Source of the DNA: a bacterium
GTDB lineage: Bacteria; Hydrothermota; Tepidihabitantia; SM23-42; JAOAFX01
Reading direction: 5' to 3'
Assembly (NCBI GenBank): GCA_036382775.1
Contig: DASVHD010000005.1
Location: forward strand, 1 to 64,000
DNA length: 64,000 bases
The translations under genes were made by a program, and so were the position numbers. Below the pieces are notes generated by a model, which worked only from the letters and a program-made list of their open reading frames with translations, was not told the origin of the DNA and did no database searches. Below, piece after piece: positions 50,392-58,548 of this stretch (position 1 is the first letter of the stretch; each line of letters opens with the position of its first letter).

Positions 50392-50649
50392 CTAATCTGC
50401 CGTTACCTTGAACACCTGATCGTGTTCATGCACCGGCGCGTCGACTTTCGTCCCGACGGCGTCGCCTTTTTTTGCCGACGTTACAGGATTGCGGTCAACC
50501 TGCATGGATGTGACCGTCTGGCTGAAATCAGCCGTCTTGCCCTTGATATGGATGGTATCGCCGGCATTCAATTCATCATCCGTCAGTTCCAGCACTGCCA
50601 CCTGTATCTTACCGAAATAATGAGTTATTTTCCCGATCAATTTTTCCAT
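50392..50649 (-). CDS. Translation-factor-like small beta-barrel protein
   Basis: 85 residues. GKITHYFGKIQVAVLELTDDELNAGDTIHIKGKT with SMQVDRNPVTSAKKGDAVG is the fold of EF-Tu domain II, found as a stand-alone protein in many anaerobes and archaea and often annotated as elongation factor-like. Function not established. CAAGGAGAG precedes the ATG. The gap before it (50291-50391) has a CTGCGC...GCGCAG palindrome only. Confidence 0.75.
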   Translation of the reverse strand: MEKLIGKITHYFGKIQVAVLELTDDELNAGDTIHIKGKTADFSQTVTSMQVDRNPVTSAKKGDAVGTKVDAPVHEHDQVFKVTAD

Positions 50650-50758
50650 ATTCTCTCCTTGTGCGCAATATTACTCATCCACGCAGTCGTGTCAAGGGTA
50701 TTAACCAACGCAGGATCGCTGCGCTCGCAGGAGGCGCAGGAAACGCCGGCAGTAAAAT

Positions 50759-50815
50759 GCAGTGGCAGACCTTGGTCTGCGTCACTCAATTAAGTCGAGC
50801 AAGCTCGACCACTAC
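50759..50815 (+). repeat. Bi-palindromic repeat of the GTAG...CTAC family
   Basis: Left hairpin GGCAGACCTTGGTCTGC, right hairpin GTCGAGCAAGCTCGAC followed by CACTAC. The stems differ from the other copies but the layout is the same. It lies in the 250-base gap before argF. Confidence 0.6.
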
Positions 50816-50841
50816 ATTTATGTTTCACTAAACGCTAAGGA

Positions 50842-50869
50842 TTGATTTCTGCCCAGGATTAAATATAAT
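50842..50869 (+). promoter_or_regulatory. Promoter of argF-ybbR
   Basis: TTGATT (50842-50847), 16 bases, TATAAT (50864-50869), then a leader of about 22 bases with GAAAGGAG before the ATG at 50899. Confidence 0.68.
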
Positions 50870-50898
50870 AAACATAATATGAAAGGAGACTGCTAAAC

Positions 50899-51807
50899 AT
50901 GAAGAGGGATCTGACATCAATGTTCGATCTGACAAAGAAGGAAATACAGAGCATCTTCACGATCACCAAACAGCTCAAAACGGCGCAGAAAAAAGGTGCT
51001 GATCACAAACTGCTGAACGGCAAGACCATGGCCATGATCTTTGAGAAACCCTCGCTGCGCACGCGCGTAACCTTTGAAACCGGCATGACCCAGCTTGGAG
51101 GGCATGCGATATATCTGGCGCCGTCCGACATCCAGCTGGGCAAGCGGGAAACGGTGGACGATGTCGCGAAGAACCTGTCGCGCTGGGTCGACATCATCAT
51201 GGCGAGGGTCTTTGCCCACTCCACCATCACCGGCCTGGCAAAAAACGCCAGCATACCGGTCATTAACGGCCTGTGCGACCTGGAGCATCCCTGTCAGATC
51301 CTGTGCGATCTATTCACGGTCATCGAGAAAAAAGGCAGCCTGTCCAATATCACGATCGCCTACGTGGGCGACGGCAACAACGTCTGCAATTCCTTTGTCG
51401 CGGCTTCGGTCATTCTGGGCTACCGGCTGAATATCGCCACCCCGCGCGGCTATGAACCGTACCGACCTTATCTGAAGAAAGCGCCGCGCGCCATGCTCAC
51501 GACCGATCCGGTAAAGGCCGTGACCAATGCTGATATCATCTACACTGACGTCTGGGCATCAATGGGACAAGAAAAGGAAAAAGAGAAACGCAAGAAAATC
51601 TTCAAGGACTACCAGATCAACCGCCAGCTCGTCCGGCACGCCAAAAAGAACCATTGCATTATGCACTGCCTGCCGGCCCATCGCGGGGAAGAAATCACGG
51701 AAGAGATCATTGACGGAAAAACATCCATCGTTTTTGACCAGGCCGAGAACCGCCTGCACATTCAGAAAGGCATCATTGTTTTTTTAATGAAGAACAGGAA
51801 AAAATAG
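50899..51807 (+). CDS. argF: Ornithine carbamoyltransferase
   Basis: 302 residues, full length. FEKPSLRTRVTFE (48-60) is the carbamoyl-phosphate site in its OTC wording; LEHPCQILCD and the ornithine-site HCLPAHRGEEI are present. It makes citrulline for arginine synthesis. No other arg gene is next to it. The ybbR-like gene starts 4 bases after the stop. Confidence 0.93.
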   Translation: MKRDLTSMFDLTKKEIQSIFTITKQLKTAQKKGADHKLLNGKTMAMIFEKPSLRTRVTFETGMTQLGGHAIYLAPSDIQLGKRETVDDVAKNLSRWVDIIMARVFAHSTITGLAKNASIPVINGLCDLEHPCQILCDLFTVIEKKGSLSNITIAYVGDGNNVCNSFVAASVILGYRLNIATPRGYEPYRPYLKKAPRAMLTTDPVKAVTNADIIYTDVWASMGQEKEKEKRKKIFKDYQINRQLVRHAKKNHCIMHCLPAHRGEEITEEIIDGKTSIVFDQAENRLHIQKGIIVFLMKNRKK

Positions 51808-51811
51808 GCGG

Positions 51812-52732
51812 ATGTCAATGGCGGTCACGCAGATCCTCAGATCGATAGTCAATGATCCGATCAGGAAGATATTCGCGATCGTCTTTGCATTCGGATTGTG
51901 GCTTTTTGTCGCGGTCGAAGGCACCTATACCGACCGCCGGGACGTCAAGATCGCCTTCATCGGTCTGCCGGAATCTCTCACCGTCACGGACGCGCCGCTG
52001 GAGATCCCCGTGACCTTCACCGGCAAAGGACGGTCGTTGCTCGGTTTTTGGCTCCTGCCACCTACGGTTATAGCCACGGTCACCGACGCCAAAACCGGCA
52101 GCGTAAAGATCACATCGAAGGATCTCGCCATCCCATCCAATCCCCAGGACGTTTCGGTCCAGTACGACATAAAGACCATGGACCTGCGGATCGACGAAAA
52201 GGTCAAACAGACCGTACCTGTTACGATCCCCATGAAAGGCAGCCCACCCGAGCGGTACGCGATCGGTATGATCACGATCTCAGACACGGTCCTGGCGACC
52301 GGTCCCAAAGGATATCTGCGCGGTCTTGCTGATGTCGCGACCGAATCGCTCGACGTGCACAACCGCACCGCTTCGTTCTACCAGAAACTTAAACTGCGCG
52401 CACCCGCCGGGTCGATACGGTTCAATCAAGATTATGTTACGGCCATGATCGAAATCGATACGGTGAGCCGGCGCTTGCTGACCAACCTTCCGGTCAAAAT
52501 CATATCCAAACAGAACCAAACCGTGTCGGCCGCAGCCCTTTATCTTGACACCCTCATCGTCGCTGGTGCGAACAGCCGGATCAGCAAACTTAAAAAAACC
52601 GATATTGACATCATGATCAGGCTGTCCGATCTGAAAACAGGCGAATATTCATTGCCTGCCGAGATCATATCTCCCGCGTATGTGAAGCCGGTGCATTCCA
52701 GCCCTAAAAAATTCAAAATAAAGATCTATTAG
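51812..52732 (+). CDS. YbbR-domain protein
   Basis: 306 residues: one N-terminal membrane helix (KIFAIVFAFGLWLFVAVEG) and a series of YbbR beta domains outside (IAFIGLPESLTV, VPVTIPMKGSPPERYAI, FYQKLKLRAPAG). NPxxK-WSLxxA-type start is replaced by NDPIRKIFAIVFAFGLWLF, as usual for the family. In Firmicutes such proteins bind and activate the diadenylate cyclase CdaA, which is not in this window. Confidence 0.8.
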   Translation: MSMAVTQILRSIVNDPIRKIFAIVFAFGLWLFVAVEGTYTDRRDVKIAFIGLPESLTVTDAPLEIPVTFTGKGRSLLGFWLLPPTVIATVTDAKTGSVKITSKDLAIPSNPQDVSVQYDIKTMDLRIDEKVKQTVPVTIPMKGSPPERYAIGMITISDTVLATGPKGYLRGLADVATESLDVHNRTASFYQKLKLRAPAGSIRFNQDYVTAMIEIDTVSRRLLTNLPVKIISKQNQTVSAAALYLDTLIVAGANSRISKLKKTDIDIMIRLSDLKTGEYSLPAEIISPAYVKPVHSSPKKFKIKIY

Positions 52733-52752
52733 GAAAGTATATTTTTCTGCGG

Positions 52753-54591
52753 TTAACGCAGGACCAGCAGCGCGGCCTCAATGACCAGCGCGCACAGCGC
52801 TATCATCAGACACGCAACGGTCAGATCAATGCCGGCTAGAGCGCTGAGCGATCTCAAGACCTGCACCCCCAGTTGAGCTGCCGACCCTTCATCGATACTG
52901 CGCAGGTCGCCTTCGGCCGGGTCAACGTTGACGCCGATGGTATCCCCGCCATAGCAGTATAGTCCCGGCCTGGTGATGCTGGCGAGCCGGTACCCGCCAT
53001 CGATACCCTGAAGGACCTTGGTCGTATCGACCGCCGCACCTACGGTATATTCCCGGTCAGGGAGTTGGTAGACAACGCTGCTTGCGAGACGGTGGAGCAA
53101 CGGCACGAATATCGCCCGGTAAACGAGATCGGTATTTCCGGGGACGCACTCGGTCGCCACGATGCACACGTTGTCTTTCTGAATTATCAACGGGTACTGG
53201 TCGACCCGCGCGAGAACATGGCCGCGCGCTTCTAGATCATTCAGGCGGTAGAACCGTATCCCTTTCAGCGACGCTTCGTTCTTGAACACTTTAAAGACCG
53301 GACTACCGGCATCGACCCAGTCCAGCGTCAGGTAACCCCTGGGTGCGACCGTGCCGCGAACCGCTGCCCATTCTCCGATAAAACGTCGCATACCAGGACC
53401 CGGATCATTGCTCAGGAAGATCAACGCGCCCGTGTTCTTTTGCATCAAGAAATCACGAATCCTGATCTCGTCCCCTTTTGACAGATCCGGCACATTGTTT
53501 AGAATCAGAACCGCTTGCATCCTCAGATCGCCGTCCTTAAGGTTCATGATCGTTCTAACATCAAAGGGCATGGACGCGGCGCTGACCGGGCTGAGGGCGT
53601 TTTTCAGGTACTCGTTGGCGCCGACGATCAAGACCCTCATCCGTCTGGGCACGGTCTTGGCAAAATAGTATTCGTTATCCATGAGCAGGCTGTCATCATC
53701 CATGATCGCGACCGTACCGGCATTGCACCGGACCGGTAATGTAAAAACAACGTCGGCTGACTGATCCGGTTGGACCGCGAGATCGCTGGTGAACTCCTGC
53801 TCCTGCGAGACCAGGCGCGCTGTTCCCCTAAATATGCGTCCGGAATGATTTTGCACGGTCGCCATGATCTGATACTTGTCGGTCACGATGCTCACGGGGT
53901 CCACCATTGATACCTGGGCGATCCCGGCATTGCCGCCGCCCGGTATTTCGTACCATATAAGTTTCCGGTCTGAAAGCGCCTTTGCGGTCAGGTCTTTAAA
54001 CACGATCTCCTGGCCGTCGCCGACATACAAGTAGTTCAGTTCGTATGCCGGTGCGTCGATCCTGATGTTCTCCAGCGCCTGCCGCAGAGAACCGGTGCGG
54101 CAGGACAGGGTACATGCTTCCACTTGTTTCAGCGCGCCGTTCAGTCCGGTCCAGGACAGCGGTCTGGAAGGGCCGGTCAGGGGCACTACGCAAAACTCGC
54201 TGGCCGGTGAATATCGCCGGAGCAGTTCGCGGGCGGCTTCCTGAGCGCGCCGGAAATTATCGCCGTAACCCATGCTGTAAGTATTGTCAAGGATGATGAT
54301 CACGGAAGCCAGGCGGTGCGAGGGTATTTTCGGCTGGCGTGCCAGCCACGGCGCGGTCAGTTGCGGTTTCGCCAGGCTCAGGAACAGGAAAAGGACAAAA
54401 AGACAACGCAACGCGAGCACCAGGATATCGCGGAGTTTTAACCAGCCGAGACGCCGCGCCTCGGTCATTCTCAAGAATGCCAGGGATGAGAACGGCACCC
54501 GCTTGAGTCTACGGCGAAACCAAAAATGGATGATGATGGGCACAGCCACGAGCGCCGTCCCCAAAAGGTACACGGGATTAAGGAAGGTCAC
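52753..54591 (-). CDS. BatA-like VWA membrane protein
   Basis: 612 residues from a GTG overlapping the DUF58 stop (GTGA). N-terminal BatA-type segment MTFLNPVYLLGTALVAVPIIIHFWFRR is read in parts (LNPVYLLG, VPIIIHFW), then a second helix, a von Willebrand A-like domain with a variant metal site (ILDNTYSMG instead of DxSxS), a glutamine-amidotransferase-like fold and a last helix. In Bacteroidetes these proteins act with MoxR AAA+ ATPases; no moxR gene is in the window. Confidence 0.75.
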   Translation of the reverse strand: MTFLNPVYLLGTALVAVPIIIHFWFRRRLKRVPFSSLAFLRMTEARRLGWLKLRDILVLALRCLFVLFLFLSLAKPQLTAPWLARQPKIPSHRLASVIIILDNTYSMGYGDNFRRAQEAARELLRRYSPASEFCVVPLTGPSRPLSWTGLNGALKQVEACTLSCRTGSLRQALENIRIDAPAYELNYLYVGDGQEIVFKDLTAKALSDRKLIWYEIPGGGNAGIAQVSMVDPVSIVTDKYQIMATVQNHSGRIFRGTARLVSQEQEFTSDLAVQPDQSADVVFTLPVRCNAGTVAIMDDDSLLMDNEYYFAKTVPRRMRVLIVGANEYLKNALSPVSAASMPFDVRTIMNLKDGDLRMQAVLILNNVPDLSKGDEIRIRDFLMQKNTGALIFLSNDPGPGMRRFIGEWAAVRGTVAPRGYLTLDWVDAGSPVFKVFKNEASLKGIRFYRLNDLEARGHVLARVDQYPLIIQKDNVCIVATECVPGNTDLVYRAIFVPLLHRLASSVVYQLPDREYTVGAAVDTTKVLQGIDGGYRLASITRPGLYCYGGDTIGVNVDPAEGDLRSIDEGSAAQLGVQVLRSLSALAGIDLTVACLMIALCALVIEAALLVLR

Positions 54592-55478
54592 AACATTTTC
54601 ATCCGTTTGTGCAGGAAGGCGATCAGCGCCTGGTCATAGGGCGTGTCCGTAAAGACCGTTTCACAGTCAATATGAACCTCGAGCAGCGCTCGGCGGTAAA
54701 ACGCGATGAACTGCTCCATATGTTTCTGGTAGGACGCGCGGATGGCGGCTGGATAAACGATCATTTCATCGTCGGTCTCCAGATCCTTGAACAGCGCCGG
54801 GTCTGCGTAGGGAAAAGAGAATTCTTTTTTATCGAGCACCTGGAACACCAGCATCTCGTGCTTGCGAAAACGGAATGACCGGATCGCCCGGACCACCGAT
54901 TCGGGCTGATCGAGCAGATCGGATACGATGATGATGAGCCCGCGGCGCTTGGTCTTCTGGGCGAGTTCACCCAGTACGTCCGCGATCGATGTTTCGCCGC
55001 CGGCGGCAGCGCCGTCGATAACGCCGAGGATCCTGGATAAATTGACCTTTTTCGCCGAGGGCGGCACGTATTCACGGATCTTGCTGTCGAACGTGATGAT
55101 GCCGACGCCGTCCTTCTGCCTGGAGAGGATGTAGGCAAGGCTTGCGCAAAGGTACTTGGCGTACTCGAGCTTGCTGATCCGGTCGCCATAAGCCATGGAG
55201 CCGCTGATATCGAACAGGATATAAGCGCGCAGATTCGTTTCCTCAAGGTATTGTTTGATATAGTACCGGTCACTGCGGGCAAATACCTTCCAGTCGATGC
55301 GGCGCGGCTCGTCGCCCGGCATATACGGCCGGTAATCGGCGAACTCCTGCGAAAACCCCTTGTACGGGCTCTGGTGCAGCCCGCTCAAGAACCCCTCCAC
55401 GACCAGTCTGGCCTGGAGGTCCAATCTTGATAGTTTTGAGATTACTTCAGGATCCAGATATTTTCTGGGTGACGGCAT
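54588..55478 (-). CDS. DUF58 protein
   Basis: 296 residues from the ATG at 55478 (a TTG seven codons earlier is an alternative). SGLHQSPYKGFSQEFADYRPYMPGDEPRRIDWKVFAR is the DUF58 core (read as SPYKGFSQEFADYRPY and GDEPRRIDW), followed by a VWA-like FDISGSMAYG with an intact metal site. It partners with BatA-like and MoxR proteins in other bacteria. It overlaps the epimerase gene by 32 bases. Confidence 0.82.
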   Translation of the reverse strand: MPSPRKYLDPEVISKLSRLDLQARLVVEGFLSGLHQSPYKGFSQEFADYRPYMPGDEPRRIDWKVFARSDRYYIKQYLEETNLRAYILFDISGSMAYGDRISKLEYAKYLCASLAYILSRQKDGVGIITFDSKIREYVPPSAKKVNLSRILGVIDGAAAGGETSIADVLGELAQKTKRRGLIIIVSDLLDQPESVVRAIRSFRFRKHEMLVFQVLDKKEFSFPYADPALFKDLETDDEMIVYPAAIRASYQKHMEQFIAFYRRALLEVHIDCETVFTDTPYDQALIAFLHKRMKML

Positions 55479-56391
55479 TGATCGAAACAAAATGCTCAAA
55501 GGTCTTTTTCAAACCTTCGGCCAGGGAAACGCCGGGGCGCCACTTCAGTGTCCGGCTGATCTTTGAATAATCCAGGGAATTACGAAAAACCTCGCCGGGG
55601 ATAGCTGCCCGGTGCTCGTGCCGGATATTGCGGCCGGTTACGGCCGCCAGCTCATCGACCAACCGGTTGACGCTCGTCTCGACCGAGGTCCCGATATTGA
55701 ATACATCGGACGCGCTGTCCAGGGCGAGCACGTTCGCCCGCACCACGTCCTCAACGAACACATAATCGCGCACCTGGTCGCCGCTGCCGTTCACGAAACA
55801 GGGACGGTCGTTCAGTATTTCATTGATGAATATCGAGATGACTCCGGCTTCGCTTTTGCCGATCTGCCTGGGCCCGTACACGTTGCTGTAGCGCAGGATC
55901 ACATAAGTGAAACCATGGAGTTGAGCGAAAACCTTGATATAGTGTTCGGTGGCAAGCTTCGCTACGGCGTAAGGGGACATTGGCTGCGGCACGCGATCCT
56001 CGGATATCGGGTAGTGATCGGGTTCCCCGTAGATGGCGCCGCCGCTGGATGCGAAAATAAAACGCTTCACGCCCAAGGCGGCGGCGTAATCAAGCAGCCG
56101 TACCGCGCCCAGAACGTTCACGGAAGCGTCGAGAAATGGGTTGGCGAGCGATGTCCGCACATTGATCTGGGCGGCGTGGTGATTGACAACATCGAACCGG
56201 GATTCGTCAAATACCTTTTTCAGCGCCTCGTCCCTTATGTCCAGTTCGATGAACCGCGTCCGTTTGTTCACGTTACCGCGGTTACCGGTCGACAGGTCAT
56301 CGATGACCGTAACGTCATGGCCTTCCCGGATATATGCATCGACGATATGCGAGGCGATAAATCCGGCGCCGCCGGTCACGAGGATCTTCAT
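55447..56391 (-). CDS. NAD-dependent sugar epimerase/dehydratase (GalE-like)
   Basis: 314 residues, extended SDR. NAD site TGGAGFIASH (6-15), Ser in FASSGGAIYG, catalytic SPYAVAKLA (Tyr and Lys), and the RYSNVYGPRQ and RDYVFVEDV motifs. It acts on a nucleotide sugar, most likely a UDP-sugar 4-epimerase, but the sugar is uncertain. It leads an operon with DUF58 and BatA-like genes, an unusual combination. Confidence 0.88.
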   Translation of the reverse strand: MKILVTGGAGFIASHIVDAYIREGHDVTVIDDLSTGNRGNVNKRTRFIELDIRDEALKKVFDESRFDVVNHHAAQINVRTSLANPFLDASVNVLGAVRLLDYAAALGVKRFIFASSGGAIYGEPDHYPISEDRVPQPMSPYAVAKLATEHYIKVFAQLHGFTYVILRYSNVYGPRQIGKSEAGVISIFINEILNDRPCFVNGSGDQVRDYVFVEDVVRANVLALDSASDVFNIGTSVETSVNRLVDELAAVTGRNIRHEHRAAIPGEVFRNSLDYSKISRTLKWRPGVSLAEGLKKTFEHFVSINAVTQKISGS

Positions 56392-56399
56392 ATCTTTAA

Positions 56400-56427
56400 A
56401 TTATATCCATATCAAAATTGGTGTCAA
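56400..56427 (-). promoter_or_regulatory. Leaderless-type promoter of the epimerase-DUF58-BatA unit
   Basis: TTGACA (56422-56427), 16 bases, TATAAT (56400-56405), 8 bases before the ATG at 56391. Confidence 0.75.
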
Positions 56428-56479
56428 CGAGCACGCAACCACAATCCTCCCGCATTTTCGCCCCCTTAATGGCTACAAT

Positions 56480-56584
56480 TCACCCCCTCCTTTTTCCTCC
56501 CCCCTCGAGGGCAACGTGGAAAAGGATCTTTCATGATAATTGGCGTCCCTGCGGGAGGAGGGTAAGGGTCGGTGGGTGGGCGGG
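56480..56584 (+). repeat. C-rich/G-rich palindrome with nested 41-base insert
   Basis: Left arm CCTCCCCCCTCGAGGG is identical to that at 23417-23432; the palindrome is then split by an insert beginning CAACGTGGAAAAGG and ending ATAATTGGCGTCCCTGC before GGGAGGAGGGTAAGGG. It is the filled form of the site seen empty at 23401. Confidence 0.75.
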
Positions 56585-56615
56585 GGGGATAATAACTCAT
56601 GTCCAGCAATCCTCC

Positions 56616-56643
56616 TTGACTTTAGGTTCCAGGTTATTATAGT
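56616..56643 (+). promoter_or_regulatory. Promoter of the VCBS-repeat protein gene
   Basis: TTGACT (56616-56621), 16 bases, TATAGT (56638-56643), then a leader with AAGGAGG before the ATG at 56671. Confidence 0.6.
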
Positions 56644-56670
56644 TAATTCATTATTATTTAAGGAGGCTTT

Positions 56671-58425
56671 ATGAAAACACCGATCAGACCTGCTATTTTC
56701 CTGCTTTTCTGCATTTCCATAGGTTTTTCCGTCATCCCCCTTGTCACGTCGCCCTCGTGGACCTCGAACGATAACGATTACTCGACTGGCGGCGCCCTCT
56801 GCGACGTGACCATGGACCAGCAACTTGATTTTTGTATGGGCAACGGCAATGACATGGCGTCGAACTACAATGCCGTTTACGTTAACGGCGGCGGGGCGCT
56901 TGAGACCGTAGCTTCATGGCGCTCGATCGAGACCGGATACTATTCGCACATCTCCATGGGCGACGTCGATAATGACGGCTACCCGGACATGGCGATCTCA
57001 TACCTTGGCTCCGGCAGCACGAACCAGGGTCCCGTGAGCATTTACCGTAATTCGGGCACGGGCTTGAACACCACGGCCTGGTGGACATCGACCGACAACT
57101 ACAATTCCTTTGACTGCGCTCTTGGAGACGTTGATCTGGACGGCGACCTTGACATTGCGGTCGTGGCCGGTGATCCCTACAGCGGCATCACCGCGCCGGT
57201 GCGTATTTACCGCAATAACAGCGGCACCCTGGAAACAACCCCCTACTGGACATCGACCGATAACACGCCCAGCGATGCCTGCCGGTGGGTCGATCTGGAC
57301 AACGATGGCTGGCTGGACCTCGTCGTCGGTTACCGCCGGAAGATCGCGGTGTTCACCAATGTCAACGGGACTCTGGAGACGACCGCTTCGTGGTCGACGA
57401 CAACCCTGGGATGGGTGCTCCGGATCTCGGTCGGCGACTACAACAACGACGGCTACAAGGATATCGCGGTCGCCAATAACGGGCAGCTGAGCGGCGACCA
57501 GAGCCGCATTGAGGTGTACCGCAACAGCGGCGGCACGCTTCAGACGCCAGCCCAGTACGTCATGCTGACCGGCACTGACTACTGTTCGTGCGTGGAGTGG
57601 GGCGACGTCAACAACGACACCTGGCTTGACCTGGCGGCCGGCGGATGGTGGGAACCGGCCGTGGTCTTCGAAAATACGACCGGTTCGATCAACACCACGC
57701 CGGCGTGGTCTTACAACGGCGGAACGAACCTGGTCGGCGAAGCGGTGACCTGGGGCGATACGGACAATAGTTCGGTCGTCACGACAACCGATTATTTTAG
57801 CGGCAACGGCAGCCGCAAGCTCTACTATTTATCGCGGCCTCCGGTCCAGTGGTTCGAGGAAGCACGGGTCGACAGCATGGTCGTGCCGCTTTCGGATTTC
57901 ACCTACGACCGTTTGACCGGCTGGATCTCGTTCAAGAACGCGCCATCATCGGGGACGAACAACATTGAGATAAAGTATTCCTACGCGCGGTACCCTGACC
58001 TGGGTCTGACCAACTGGGACGAGAGTCACGGCAATTACCTTTTCAGCAATACGATCACGGGCGTTGAAGAAACGGCGGCGATCGAGCACGGTACTGCCGG
58101 AAATCTTAAATTGACCGCCTATCCCAATCCGTTCAGCGATATTACACGGATCAGCATAGCGCATGGAGCAAAGCAACAAAATCACGTAGGGCAAGGCTTT
58201 AGCCTTGCTCAGGTTAGCAAACCTAAAGGTTTGCCCTACATAAGGATCTTCAATGCCGTAGGCCAGGTGATAAAATCATTTAACCATTTAACAATTCAAC
58301 CATTTAACCAAGTCACCTGGGATGGTACAGATAACAGTGGGAATTCCCTGCCCGCCGGTGTTTATATTGTCCAGGCCAGGTCCGACCAGGGATCGGTCAG
58401 CGAAAAACTGATCCTGACAAGGTAG
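56671..58425 (+). CDS. Secreted FG-GAP/VCBS-repeat protein with C-terminal sorting domain
   Basis: 584 residues. Signal peptide (AIFLLFCISIGFSV), then about six calcium-loop repeats of the form GDVDNDGYPDMAIS, GDVDLDGDLDIAVV, DLDNDGWLDLVVG, GDYNNDGYKDIAV, a beta-propeller as in FG-GAP proteins. The end runs from LTAYPNPFSDITRI to GVYIVQARSD and SEKLILT, the type IX sorting type. Exactly 18 codons (58186-58239) are a GTAG...CTAC bi-palindrome, and an AT-rich micro-repeat encodes NHLTIQPFNQ before VTWDGTDNSG. Confidence 0.85.
   Translation: MKTPIRPAIFLLFCISIGFSVIPLVTSPSWTSNDNDYSTGGALCDVTMDQQLDFCMGNGNDMASNYNAVYVNGGGALETVASWRSIETGYYSHISMGDVDNDGYPDMAISYLGSGSTNQGPVSIYRNSGTGLNTTAWWTSTDNYNSFDCALGDVDLDGDLDIAVVAGDPYSGITAPVRIYRNNSGTLETTPYWTSTDNTPSDACRWVDLDNDGWLDLVVGYRRKIAVFTNVNGTLETTASWSTTTLGWVLRISVGDYNNDGYKDIAVANNGQLSGDQSRIEVYRNSGGTLQTPAQYVMLTGTDYCSCVEWGDVNNDTWLDLAAGGWWEPAVVFENTTGSINTTPAWSYNGGTNLVGEAVTWGDTDNSSVVTTTDYFSGNGSRKLYYLSRPPVQWFEEARVDSMVVPLSDFTYDRLTGWISFKNAPSSGTNNIEIKYSYARYPDLGLTNWDESHGNYLFSNTITGVEETAAIEHGTAGNLKLTAYPNPFSDITRISIAHGAKQQNHVGQGFSLAQVSKPKGLPYIRIFNAVGQVIKSFNHLTIQPFNQVTWDGTDNSGNSLPAGVYIVQARSDQGSVSEKLILTR
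58186..58239 (+). repeat. GTAG...CTAC bi-palindrome inserted in frame in a coding region
   Basis: 54 bases: GTAGG, hairpin GCAAGGCTTTAGCCTTGC, 8-base spacer, hairpin GCAAACCTAAAGGTTTGC, CCTAC. It starts on a codon boundary and is exactly 18 codons long, encoding VGQGFSLAQVSKPKGLPY. Frame and domain downstream are intact. Confidence 0.85.
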
Positions 58426-58548
58426 TTGTTTATATTTGCCTGATATCCTGACTTACTGTTATTTTTATCTTCTTACCCTCTTAACCTCTAATATCCTGAC
58501 TTCACTGCCAATCAATGAACAGCAGAAATGATTGGTGTCCCTGTGGGA

